From Bacteroidales bacterium (GTDB lineage: Bacteria; Bacteroidota; Bacteroidia; Bacteroidales; F082), in the NCBI GenBank assembly GCA_024400195.1, contig JAKSNC010000006.1, forward strand, positions 1 to 64,000: a DNA stretch of 64,000 bases. Reading direction: 5' to 3'. The notes under the pieces are model-generated. The model did not search any database. It was not told the DNA's origin and worked only from the letters and a program-made list of their open reading frames with translations. This document shows positions 35,232 through 43,438 of this stretch, piece after piece. How positions within the stretch are numbered: the first letter of the stretch is position 1; every line of letters starts with the position of its first letter. Both the position numbers and the translations under genes were made by a program.

Positions 35232-35303
35232 AGTTTGAAAACCATATAGTTAAAATAAATAACAATCAAGAAGTTGTGCCCGACACGAACAAGGGATTTA
35301 AAA

Positions 35304-36116
35304 ATGAAAAGACATTTCAAAACATTGGCTGTGGTTATGGCATGCGTTGCTATGGCACTATGCGTATCGTGCGAAAAGGACGATGAAGAGCCGAGCAACG
35401 TCGTCAAGACTTTTACGGTTAACGGCGTTTCCTTTGATATGGTGGCTGTTGAAGGCGGCGCGTTCGTCATGGGGGCAACCCCGGAGCAGGGCAGCGATGC
35501 CGAAAGTAACGAGAAGCCGGCTCACAACGTGACATTGAGCGACTACTACATCGGGAAGTTCGAGGTTACTCAGGATCTGTGGCTTGCTGTGATGGGCTCG
35601 TGGCCTGGTCCGGCACCGAGCGACAGCTGTGGCGTGGGTGATGACTATCCCGCATATTATGTTAGCTGGGATGACTGCTACAGCTTCGTCAGGAAGCTGA
35701 ACCAGCTGACTGGTGTGAACTTTCGTCTGCCCACGGAGGCGGAGTGGGAGTACGCAGCCCGCGGTGGAAGCAAGAGCATGGGATACAGGTACAGCGGGAG
35801 CAACATCATAGATGACGTGGCGTGGTACGCAAACAACAGCGGTGGTAAGGCTCACCCTGTAGGCACGAAATCGCCCAACGAGCTCGGTATATACGACATG
35901 AGCGGCAACGTGTATGAGTGGTGTCAGGGCTGGTACGGCAGCTACGGGAGCGATCCTCAGACAAATCCTCAGGGTCCGTCATCGGGTCCGGGCCGCGTTT
36001 TCCGCAGCGGTAGCAGGGGCAGCAACGCGGAGAGCTGCCGTGTCTCGAATCGGTGCAATGACCATCCTAACTATAGGAACAGCATTTATGGCTTCCGCCT
36101 TGCCCTCGTTCTTTAG
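35304..36116 (+). CDS. SUMF1/FGE-like lipoprotein
   Basis: 270 residues from ATG 35304. Lipoprotein signal MKRHFKTLAVVMACVAMALC with lipobox LCVSC, an acidic linker, then the FGE-like domain: VSFDMVAVEGGAFVMGATPE, YYIGKFEVTQDLWLAVMG, FRLPTEAEWEYAARGG, GIYDMSGNVYEWCQGWYGSY, VFRSGSRGSNAESCRVSNR, IYGFRLALVL. As in the paralogue at 17798 only one cysteine stands near the FGE active-site position. Its signal peptide is close to that of the broken FISUMP gene at 1091, evidence that these lipoproteins exchange modules. A perfect inverted repeat 75 bases downstream likely terminates it. Confidence 0.87.
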   Translation: MKRHFKTLAVVMACVAMALCVSCEKDDEEPSNVVKTFTVNGVSFDMVAVEGGAFVMGATPEQGSDAESNEKPAHNVTLSDYYIGKFEVTQDLWLAVMGSWPGPAPSDSCGVGDDYPAYYVSWDDCYSFVRKLNQLTGVNFRLPTEAEWEYAARGGSKSMGYRYSGSNIIDDVAWYANNSGGKAHPVGTKSPNELGIYDMSGNVYEWCQGWYGSYGSDPQTNPQGPSSGPGRVFRSGSRGSNAESCRVSNRCNDHPNYRNSIYGFRLALVL

Positions 36117-36191
36117 TTTTGCCAAAGATATTTGTCTGAAACACTAAGCTGAGAAGATTATTGCTATGGCTAGATTGAATCATTCGTAAAT

Positions 36192-36225
36192 AAGGGTTGA
36201 TTTCAAATTTGTGAAATCAACCCTT
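36192..36225 (+). terminator. Perfect inverted repeat after the SUMF1 gene
   Basis: AAGGGTTGATTTCA and its exact complement, six-base loop, followed by TGTGTTATTTTTG. A terminator with an interrupted T run, or the edge of the IS remnant that begins just after. Confidence 0.6.
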
Positions 36226-36263
36226 TGTGTTATTTTTGTTGTGCTAACAAAATCAAAAATAAC

Positions 36264-36545
36264 ATGGGCAAAGGTACACATTTGTTTCGGACAGCCGCTC
36301 TATGGTCAGGTGATAAAATTGCTTGACAAGTCAAAAATCTTTCAAATAAGCCGCGAGAACGGCGGGGAACGTTACACGAAACGCTTCGATGTGTGGGTTC
36401 ATCTGGTTGTGATGCTGCGCGTCGTAATCATGAGGTTCGACTCTTTTTGACTGAGGTGAGCTTGTCTTTGAATCAGGGCATTGCTGTGAATCAATGGGTT
36501 ATAAATCCTTTTCAGCAGTTTTCAGTTTTTATCGGACAGCAATAA
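36264..36545 (+). pseudogene. IS4-family (DUF4372) transposase remnant
   Basis: ATG 36264 begins MGKGTHLF, then a one-base insertion (extra C near 36287) shifts to the frame encoding GQPLYGQVIKLLDKSKIF, QISRENGGERYTKRFD and WVHLVVMLRVVIMRFDS, the N-terminal DUF4372 region of Bacteroidota IS4 transposases. After about 60 residues the catalytic part is missing and about 100 bases of another reading frame (ending FIGQQ-stop at 36545) follow, probably the 3' end of the element. Frameshifted and internally deleted, so inactive. Confidence 0.65.
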
Positions 36546-36579
36546 TATTAAGAGCGTTTCTATAAATCATGTCAAAAAA

Positions 36580-36605
36580 AGCGGGTGCTGATTTTAGCAC
36601 CCGCT
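36580..36605 (-). terminator. Terminator of the EF-hand-like membrane protein gene
   Basis: AGCGGGTGCT and AGCACCCGCT pair perfectly, followed on the minus strand by T7. Confidence 0.85.
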
Positions 36606-36614
36606 CATCTTTTT

Positions 36615-36635
36615 AAGTCGCGATGAATCGCGCCT
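36615..36635. repeat. Dispersed palindromic element (GCGATGAATCGC core), copy 1
   Basis: AAGTCGCGATGAATCGCGCC(T), located between stop codon and terminator of a minus-strand gene. Two identical copies lie at 63592-63612 and 63648-63668. Confidence 0.8.
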
Positions 36636-38795
36636 TTACTGAATGTATTGTCCGATAAACGGAATCGGGACTTTGGTGAGGTAGAGAATGCCGAGCGTGA
36701 TGACGGCGGCTCCGATGATGGCTATCGACCACCACATTATCTTCTTGCCCGTTGACATCTTCTTCTTCGCGAAAGGATCGACGAACTTGATTTTAGGATA
36801 TTTCGCCGTTGAGGTCAGCGTGGCACCGAATCTCACATTGACGAGAACCTTGCTGTTGATGGCCCAGCCGTTGGCGTTGAGGACTGGACCGAGGTTGCGG
36901 CGGCGCAGCTTGAGCCACGCGAGAAGCATCGCAGGGCCGGATATGATGAGTATCACGGCAGCAAGAGCTATAATCATCCTCCACCATGTGAGGTTGATGA
37001 AGCCCGTGAAGGCCGCTAAAAGAACTGTACCTATATAGCCTAATGCCATGCCTATTGCGGCGAAGATTCCGCAGAACTTGGCGATGTCGAAAGCCGGCTT
37101 CGGTGCTGCCGCGCCTTGTTCGGCTACCGTGGTCGTCGTCTCCGAGAACTTGCCCGTCGCTTCACTCATGACCTTGCTGTCTTTGTCGGCGGCGAACTTG
37201 TTAATCTGCTCGTTGATGAAGTTTCCGAACTTGCGGTATGGTGATAAGAAAGCCTGCTTCACGCTGATCGGGTTATCGACGATTTTTATCACTTTGGCAT
37301 CCCAGTCTTGTCCGTCGCGGTCGTAGAAGATGGCGTTCTTGCCTTCGCGAAGGTTCTCGATATTGCCTTCCGTCATCGCGGCAACAATGGTCATTGTGGC
37401 GTTTCTGACCTTCGAGACGCAGTTGCAATAGATGAGGAACATTCCGCTGAGACCTGCCATGTTGCCGTGTCCGCTCATGTCGCTCACCCTGATGCAGAGG
37501 TCGCAGCTGCGTTGATCGATGAAGAGTCGTCCTGCCTGGAACATAGCCAAACTCTCGCATTTGCGCGAATAGAAGTCTTTGAATGTAACGAAGTTCTTCA
37601 GGAAGGCGTAGAAGTCGCGGTAGATGTGGAGCATCTTGTCAACGGCGTCGATGCCTTCGGCTTCGGTCTTGAGTGCAATGTCCTGTTCGATGAGTGCGAG
37701 AAGGTCTTTCTTCCTGTCTTCTGAAAGAATCTGTTTTATGGTGTCGAGGCCGAGTCCTTTGACTGCCGAGCCTGCTTCAGCCGTCGTCCATGCGTTGTAA
37801 GGTGCTAATGCTGCCGCTATCTCGTTCCATCCGTCTTCCGTTATCTCGTTGGCGAAACGGTTGCCGATGAGCGCGTTGAAGCTGTTGAGGCTGCCTTTCC
37901 ATGTCGGGTTGATGCCGTTGGTGAGGTTGAGTCTGCCGTCACCGTTGGGTCTGGCGATGGGGTAGGTGGCTATCTCGCCGTCGCATTTGGAGAGGTCGCT
38001 GCCGCTGATGGTCTCGATTTTAGCCACGGAGACGTCGAGTGCCGTTGTCGCTGCGTCGTTGAAGTTGATGAGTTTGCAGCGCATGAAGAAGTCGCGGACT
38101 TTTGCATCGAGTGCCGTGAATGCGTTGAATGCGTCTGCCGTCTTGTCACCGAATGGAAATACTTCTGCTTTACGGCTGTCTGCATCGGCCTGCCATGCGG
38201 CGAAGGCTTGTGCGTCGGCGTAGAACTTCTCAATGATGTCGGCGTTGATACCTTGTTCGCCGCTTCGATCGGTCTGCGTGCCTTCGGTGTTGCCGATGTT
38301 ACTGATGAGGCCTTTCAAAGCTTCGTCGTCGGTGCTTTGCGGTGTGATGATGCCGTCGCCGTTGAACTTGGTCTTAGCGAAGATGGCAGTGCTGTCCGAT
38401 GTGTCGGAAACGGAAATCGTCTCGCCTTCTTTACCGAGATAGTCGAGAATCTGTTTTGCCGAGTTGCGGAGTCTGAGACCGTCTGCGTTGTCGGTGTTGA
38501 AGTCGCTTAGCGCGATGCTGTCCGACTGTTTTACAAGCAGTTCGGGGTCTTTGATGACCGACGTGATCCATTGTGACGTGGCAATAACCTCGTTGACGCG
38601 TATTTTTTCGTCATGGTCGAGGTCTAAATAGCCGAGTGTCTTCTTGTCGAATTCGAGACCTGTCGTTGGGCAGCTTAAAACTGTCCACATTTTCTGGTCG
38701 AGTTCATGAAGATGGGCGATGTCTTCGCCTGTCTCAATGCTGACGCGCGTCACGCCGCCGACAGTACAGAACTTCCAATTGTAGTTACTTTTCAT
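36636..38795 (-). CDS. Large protein of unknown function with EF-hand-like loops and C-terminal membrane helices
   Basis: 719 residues. I do not recognise the family. Near residue 57, DLDHDEKIRVNE fits the EF-hand loop spacing, and FNGDGIITPQ near 145 is a second partial loop, so calcium binding is possible. The middle is a long helical region without signal peptide. The last 150 residues carry about three hydrophobic segments (ALGYIGTVLLAAFTGFI, WWRMIIALAAVILIISGPAM, WWSIAIIGAAVITLGILYL), so the bulk is probably cytoplasmic with a membrane anchor at the C-terminus. Starts 19 bases after the broken SUMF1 gene, so it may share the upstream operon's transcript. Confidence 0.75.
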   Translation of the reverse strand: MKSNYNWKFCTVGGVTRVSIETGEDIAHLHELDQKMWTVLSCPTTGLEFDKKTLGYLDLDHDEKIRVNEVIATSQWITSVIKDPELLVKQSDSIALSDFNTDNADGLRLRNSAKQILDYLGKEGETISVSDTSDSTAIFAKTKFNGDGIITPQSTDDEALKGLISNIGNTEGTQTDRSGEQGINADIIEKFYADAQAFAAWQADADSRKAEVFPFGDKTADAFNAFTALDAKVRDFFMRCKLINFNDAATTALDVSVAKIETISGSDLSKCDGEIATYPIARPNGDGRLNLTNGINPTWKGSLNSFNALIGNRFANEITEDGWNEIAAALAPYNAWTTAEAGSAVKGLGLDTIKQILSEDRKKDLLALIEQDIALKTEAEGIDAVDKMLHIYRDFYAFLKNFVTFKDFYSRKCESLAMFQAGRLFIDQRSCDLCIRVSDMSGHGNMAGLSGMFLIYCNCVSKVRNATMTIVAAMTEGNIENLREGKNAIFYDRDGQDWDAKVIKIVDNPISVKQAFLSPYRKFGNFINEQINKFAADKDSKVMSEATGKFSETTTTVAEQGAAAPKPAFDIAKFCGIFAAIGMALGYIGTVLLAAFTGFINLTWWRMIIALAAVILIISGPAMLLAWLKLRRRNLGPVLNANGWAINSKVLVNVRFGATLTSTAKYPKIKFVDPFAKKKMSTGKKIMWWSIAIIGAAVITLGILYLTKVPIPFIGQYIQ

Positions 38796-38814
38796 TGCGT
38801 TTTGTTTTTTGTGT

Positions 38815-39471
38815 TTATTTTTGATTGTCTAATAATATTCTGAATCCCAAGTAGTTATATGCCATTGAAGGATCATAGCTGTTCTTTTTGTCTGTTTGGC
38901 AGCCTTTGGCCATGCTGTACCATCCGCCGCCGCGATAAGATCTGCCGTCGTCTGATGTCGTGTCGGCACACTATTCCGCCACATTGCCGCTCATATCGTA
39001 GATTCCGAGTTCGTTGGCCTTCTTCTCCTTGACGGGATGAGTGCGTTCGTCGCCGTTGTCGTAATACCAACCAACCTCGTTTAAATCGTCGCTTCCGCTG
39101 TATTTGAAGCCTTTCGACGCGCTTCCGCCTTTCGCGGCAAACTCCCATTCGGCCTCCGTCGGCAGCCTGAAGTTTTTTCCCGTTATCGCGTTGAGTTTCT
39201 TGATGAAGACCTGAACATCGTTCCACGAGACTCTCTCGACAGGCTTTTCATCACCGTTGAAATATCCCGGATTTGTCCCCATGATACTCTTCCATAGTCC
39301 AATCGTCACTTCGGTCTCACCAATGCTGAAGTTACTTCCGTCAACGGGAATCATGTTGAAACTTAATTTATTAACAGAAAAAGTTATCGCATTGGAGTTC
39401 GTTTTCTTTTCATTTCCACAAGAGAAGAAAAACGGGATTGTCATCAAGATGATAAAATGTATTTTCTTCAT
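38815..39471 (-). pseudogene. SUMF1-like lipoprotein gene with in-frame TAG and internal deletion
   Basis: Lipoprotein signal MKKIHFIILMTIPFFFSC, then FGE-like FRLPTEAEWEFAAKGG and GIYDMSGNVAE, where TAG (38971-38973) replaces the TGG of the family motif NVxEWC. The same frame continues for 51 codons with CADTTSDDGRSYRGGGWYSM and YNYLGFRILL to TAA at 38815, so a single G-to-A change broke it. The N-terminal domain also lacks about 25 residues (between SFSMG-like and IGETEV) compared with the paralogue at 17798. Overlaps the S41 protease stop by four bases. Confidence 0.8.
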
Positions 39472-41024
39472 AATATTTCGTTTTCAACTTTATTTAACAC
39501 GTCGTCTTCCTGCAGAACGGTTTTATAATAGGCTGACGTTCCGAATAAGGCTCTGGCAATCAGTGCTTTGATGCGGTTTTCGATGATTTGGCGTGAGTGC
39601 TCGAATTGTTCGTCGTTCCATTGAACGCCATCTTTTTCCGCGTAGGCCTTAAATTCTGAAATCACGTCGTCGTTAACCTGAAATTTCTTGTTAAAAGTGT
39701 CGTATTTGCTGAATTTCTTGTTCAGATAATCTTTGTGTTTTTCAATATAATCGATGGAGAAATTGCTGAATATCAGCTTTTTTGCAAGTTCAATATATAG
39801 TTTTGACGATTGTGATGTGTCGGCGGGGATGAAGATGTCGGGCATGATTCCGCCTCCGCCATAGACAATGCGGTGTTTTACGAGAGTTTCATATTTCAGC
39901 GAGTCGGCGAAATGTATGCTGTCGGCGTGGAAATATTCTCCGTTTTCGGCTCTGCGTTTGCCGTCTTCGAGATAATAGTCGGTGCCTTTGTCGTAAGGTT
40001 TTTGGATGCATCGTCCTGACGGCGTGTAATATCTTGAGATTGTCAGTCTGATTTGCGAGCCGTCGGCGAGGTCGTAAGGTTTTTGGACGAGGCCTTTGCC
40101 GAAGGAGCGTCGTCCGACGATGGTTCCTCTGTCCCAGTCCTGCATGGTGCCGGAGACGATTTCGCTTGCTGATGCCGAATGTTCGTCGATAAGGACGATG
40201 AGTTCGCCGTCGGGGAAGACGGGTTCGCGATCTGTCCTGATAAAGGTCTTTCTGTTGTGAACGCCTTGTGTATAAACGACGTTGCTGTATTTCGGGAGGA
40301 AGATGCTGCAGATGTCAACGGCCACGTTGAGCAGTCCGCCACCGTTGCTGCGCAGGTCGAAAACGAGCGAGCGGCAGCCTTCTTTCTGAAGTTCTCTAAG
40401 TGCCTCAACAACTTCATTATAAGAGTCTTTCGCGAAACGGTCGAGTTTGATGTAGCCCGTTTTTTTGTCGAGCATGAAATAGACGTTGACCGACTTAATC
40501 GGGATTTTGTCGCGCACAATGCGTATGTTGAAAGGCTTTTCGATGCCGTTTCTGACTATCTCCACGTTTACGGCGGTGCCTTTTTTTCCTCTCAGGTGCG
40601 ATGTCACGAAGTCGGTATTGACGAATTTGCCGCATGAATTTTCGCCGTCGATGGAGATTATCTTGTCGCCGCGTTGCAGTCCCATCTTCTCCGCAGGCCC
40701 GTCCATGATGGGTTCCGTGATGACGATAGTGTCTCTGATTATCTGGAATGATGCGCCGATGCCTTCAAACGAGCCTTGAAGTGACTCGTTCATTTTCGCG
40801 ACGTCCTTTTTCGGTATGTACGACGAATGCGGATCTAATTTCTTGAGCATGGCGACGATGGCTTCTTCAGTCAACGTGCTTACATTTGTCGTGTCAACGT
40901 ATTGTGATTCAATAAGATATAAGATATTTCCGAATTTGTTGGCAGATTGTCGGCAGTCGGTTGATTGTGCGGCAGCCGCCAACATTGAAATAGTGAACGC
41001 TATTGTGATGATGATGTTCTTCAT
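39468..41024 (-). CDS. S41 family C-terminal processing peptidase
   Basis: 518 residues with signal peptide (MKNIIITIAFTISMLAAAAQ). PDZ domain (about 85-165: SFEGIGASFQIIRDTIVITE, MGLQRGDKIISIDG), then the protease core with catalytic Ser in DEHSASASEIVSG near 284 and Lys in RRSFGKGLVQKPY near 309. Cuts periplasmic or envelope proteins near their C-termini. Followed by a C-terminal domain of unknown role. In the operon GT9, YrdC protein, protease, SUMF1 remnant. Confidence 0.93.
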   Translation of the reverse strand: MKNIIITIAFTISMLAAAAQSTDCRQSANKFGNILYLIESQYVDTTNVSTLTEEAIVAMLKKLDPHSSYIPKKDVAKMNESLQGSFEGIGASFQIIRDTIVITEPIMDGPAEKMGLQRGDKIISIDGENSCGKFVNTDFVTSHLRGKKGTAVNVEIVRNGIEKPFNIRIVRDKIPIKSVNVYFMLDKKTGYIKLDRFAKDSYNEVVEALRELQKEGCRSLVFDLRSNGGGLLNVAVDICSIFLPKYSNVVYTQGVHNRKTFIRTDREPVFPDGELIVLIDEHSASASEIVSGTMQDWDRGTIVGRRSFGKGLVQKPYDLADGSQIRLTISRYYTPSGRCIQKPYDKGTDYYLEDGKRRAENGEYFHADSIHFADSLKYETLVKHRIVYGGGGIMPDIFIPADTSQSSKLYIELAKKLIFSNFSIDYIEKHKDYLNKKFSKYDTFNKKFQVNDDVISEFKAYAEKDGVQWNDEQFEHSRQIIENRIKALIARALFGTSAYYKTVLQEDDVLNKVENEIL

Positions 41025-41039
41025 TTCTCAAAATTCTTT

Positions 41040-41606
41040 TTAACTTCTGATGATGTCGAACTCGTTATTGTCGTGAAGCCTAATAATTGTTGATGGTTTC
41101 GGGCTTTTCGCGACATCTCTGTATAGTTCTACGACGTAGTCGGAAGCGTTTTTCAGTTTCTCGCTGATGTCGCCGAAAGTCTTGGGCGACGGCTCTCCCG
41201 ACATGTTTGCCGAAGTCGATGTGATAGGCCTTCCGAGTGCCTTTATCAGTTTTCCGCAGAAGCCGTCGCCCACGACTCTGACGCAGACCGTTTCGTCGGC
41301 GGAGACGTTCTTAGCGAGGTTCTTGCCTTTGTCGAAGATTATGCTGAGCGGTTTCTTTGCGGCTCCGATTAGGTCTGCAGTGATTGGTGGTACATTACAG
41401 ACATAATCTTTGATTCTCTCAACACTGTCAACGAGGATGATGAGGCTTTTGTTTTCAGGCCTGTTCTTTATTTTGAAGAGTTTGTCGATGGCTTTCGCGT
41501 TGGTTGCGTCGCATCCGAGACCCCAGATGGTGTCAGTCGGATAGATGATGACTTTGCCTTTCAATAATAATTCGACGCAGTGCCTTATTTCTTCTGATTC
41601 GTTCAT
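41040..41606 (-). CDS. YrdC/Sua5-type L-threonylcarbamoyladenylate synthase
   Basis: 188 residues. The YrdC fold is shown by GKVIIYPTDTIWGLGCDATN near 14-33, KNRPENKSLIILVD, and GRPITSTSANMSGEPSPKTF near 128. Makes threonylcarbamoyl-AMP for the t6A37 modification of ANN-decoding tRNAs; a YciO-type paralogue without that role is a less likely alternative. Overlaps the GT9 gene by four bases and precedes the protease by 15. Confidence 0.88.
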   Translation of the reverse strand: MNESEEIRHCVELLLKGKVIIYPTDTIWGLGCDATNAKAIDKLFKIKNRPENKSLIILVDSVERIKDYVCNVPPITADLIGAAKKPLSIIFDKGKNLAKNVSADETVCVRVVGDGFCGKLIKALGRPITSTSANMSGEPSPKTFGDISEKLKNASDYVVELYRDVAKSPKPSTIIRLHDNNEFDIIRS

Positions 41607-42583
41607 AATCTTTCTGTTAACTCTTGTAAATCAATTGTATAACCACATTTGAAATGACCTTTCGGGCATTGTTTGAAGCCGTGAAGTCCGCACGGACGGC
41701 ATTCGAGCTTTTCTCTCGTCTCGACGACGCGCGAATCTGATGACAGCGGACCGAAGCCGAAATCCGTTGTGGTTGAGCAGAAGACGGCCGTCGTAGGAGC
41801 ATCTTGCGAAGCGGCAAGGTGCATCGGTGAAGAGTCGTTGACGAAATTCATCTTCGCGTCACGCATGAGGGCGGCGGAACGCAGCAGCGACAACTGTCCC
41901 GAGAGGTTCGTGATGTCTTCGTTTCCCGATCTGATTCTTATCCTTTCGCAGATGTCGTTGTCGTCTTTTCCGCCGAGAAGAAAGACTTTCAAACCTTTCG
42001 GCAGTGAGGCGGCGAACTTGGTCCATTGCTCTTCGGGCATCTGTTTGGTGAACCACAACGAGCATGGCGCGATGCATATATATTCACGCGTCTTGAACTG
42101 TTTCACGTTGTCGAAATCTTGTTCCGTGGGATAAAGTCTCGGCTTTGCCGGAACGCCGTCGGTGATGTCGGCGATAAGTTCCTGGTTGCGCTGAACCTCG
42201 TGCCTCCCGTCGCCGATGATGTGCTTCACCTTTTTGTTGAAAAAGCAGCTGAACGGGTTTTTGTCGAATCCGATTTTCATCTTCGCCTTACTGAATGCCG
42301 TCAAAAGTCCTGTCGCCGCAAAACGCTGGACATTCACTACGGCATCGTATTTCCTGCCGCGTATTTTTTTCAGAATCTGAAAGAGATTGCGGTATTTGTC
42401 GTTCTTTTTATTCCAGACAATCAATTCGTTAAGGAAGGGATGACTGCTGAAAAGGTTCTCGTAACCCTTCTTTATGAGAAAGTCGATTTCGGCATCGGGA
42501 TATGTGTCGTGAAGCTTCTCAATGAGAGCTGTGGCGAGGATAACGTCGCCTATGGATGCCGTCTGTATGACCAAAAATTTCAT
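41603..42583 (-). CDS. Glycosyltransferase family 9 (heptosyltransferase-like)
   Basis: 326 residues of GT-B fold. N-terminus MKFLVIQTASIGDVILATALIEKL is the GT9 signature; YICIAPCSLWFTKQMPEEQW near 168 and VNDSSPMHLAASQDAPTTAVF near 255 form the nucleotide-sugar site; a cysteine-rich end (CRPCGLHGFKQCPKGHFKC) is typical of heptosyltransferase II-like proteins. Adds a heptose or similar residue to the LPS core. First gene of its operon, with its own promoter divergent from fabG. Confidence 0.92.
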   Translation of the reverse strand: MKFLVIQTASIGDVILATALIEKLHDTYPDAEIDFLIKKGYENLFSSHPFLNELIVWNKKNDKYRNLFQILKKIRGRKYDAVVNVQRFAATGLLTAFSKAKMKIGFDKNPFSCFFNKKVKHIIGDGRHEVQRNQELIADITDGVPAKPRLYPTEQDFDNVKQFKTREYICIAPCSLWFTKQMPEEQWTKFAASLPKGLKVFLLGGKDDNDICERIRIRSGNEDITNLSGQLSLLRSAALMRDAKMNFVNDSSPMHLAASQDAPTTAVFCSTTTDFGFGPLSSDSRVVETREKLECRPCGLHGFKQCPKGHFKCGYTIDLQELTERL

Positions 42584-42599
42584 CGTGTTATAAAATGGT

Positions 42600-42608
42600 A
42601 CAAAAGTA
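42600..42608 (-). promoter_or_regulatory. -7 promoter element of the GT9 operon
   Basis: Minus-strand TACTTTTGT, matching TAnnTTTG, 16 bases before the GT9 ATG. Confidence 0.55.
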
Positions 42609-42620
42609 AAGAAATTTTCT

Positions 42621-42629
42621 TATTTTTGC
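42621..42629 (+). promoter_or_regulatory. -7 promoter element of fabG
   Basis: TATTTTTGC, 20 bases before the fabG ATG and only 12 bases from the divergent GT9 box. Confidence 0.7.
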
Positions 42630-42649
42630 ACTTTTCAAATCAATAAAAA

Positions 42650-43396
42650 ATGGGTCTTTTAACAGGAAAAGTAGCCCTTATCACAGGGGCAGCACGCGGA
42701 ATAGGCAAGACTATCGCCCTGCATTTCGCGGAAGAAGGCTGCGATATAGCCTTTACAGATTTGATTATCAATGAAATGGCCGAAGCAACACGTGCTGAAA
42801 TCGCTGCAAAGGGCGTTAAATGCGTGGCTTATGCTTCCAATGCTGCCGACTTTAAAGAGGCTCAAGAAACCGTTGATAAAGTCGTGGCTGACTTCGGTCG
42901 TATCGACATCCTCGTCAACAATGCCGGCATTACCAAGGACATTGCGCTTAAACGCATGGACGAAAGTCAGTGGGACGCCGTCATCAACGTCAATATGAAG
43001 TCGGTTTTCAACTATACAAAGGCTGTGCAGCCCGTCATGTGGAAGCAGAATTGCGGCAGCGTCATCAATATGAGCAGCGTCGTCGGCCTCGCCGGAAACG
43101 TCAACCAGTGCAACTACGCCGCATCGAAGGCCGGCATCATCGGCTTCACTAAAGCAGCCGCCAAAGAGATGGGCGTGAGGCATATCAGACATAACGCCAT
43201 CGCACCCGGATTCATCATTTCCGATATGACGAAGGACATTCCCGACGAGATTAAGCAGGCTTGGGAATCAAATATACCGCTCCGACGCGGCGGAACACCC
43301 GACGACGTGGCAAATGTGGCAGTCTTCCTCGCTTCGCACCTCTCCGATTATGTCACCGGACAGGTCATAAGCGTCTGCGGCGGAATGCACTGTTAG
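42650..43396 (+). CDS. fabG: 3-oxoacyl-[acyl-carrier-protein] reductase FabG
   Basis: 248-residue short-chain dehydrogenase. Cofactor loop TGAARGIGKT at 12-21, NNAG near 89, catalytic Ser in INMSSVVGLAG, Tyr and Lys in YAASKAG near 156-160, and the FabG-type ending DDVANVAVFLASHLSDYVTGQ. Reduces beta-ketoacyl-ACP with NADPH in fatty acid elongation. The vWA-like gene downstream may be co-transcribed. Confidence 0.93.
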   Translation: MGLLTGKVALITGAARGIGKTIALHFAEEGCDIAFTDLIINEMAEATRAEIAAKGVKCVAYASNAADFKEAQETVDKVVADFGRIDILVNNAGITKDIALKRMDESQWDAVINVNMKSVFNYTKAVQPVMWKQNCGSVINMSSVVGLAGNVNQCNYAASKAGIIGFTKAAAKEMGVRHIRHNAIAPGFIISDMTKDIPDEIKQAWESNIPLRRGGTPDDVANVAVFLASHLSDYVTGQVISVCGGMHC

Positions 43397-43438
43397 CATG
43401 ATTTTGACGTTGATAATCATTTGAAAAAAACGAATCTG

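Noticed and set aside
36192..36545. Complete insertion sequence
   Set aside because: Only about 60 residues of the transposase N-terminus remain, with a frameshift; no matching terminal inverted repeats or target duplication could be identified.
36688..38510. Several plus-strand open frames inside the large membrane protein gene
   Set aside because: Low-complexity Val/Ala/Glu-rich shadows of the minus-strand gene, with no start context or domain.
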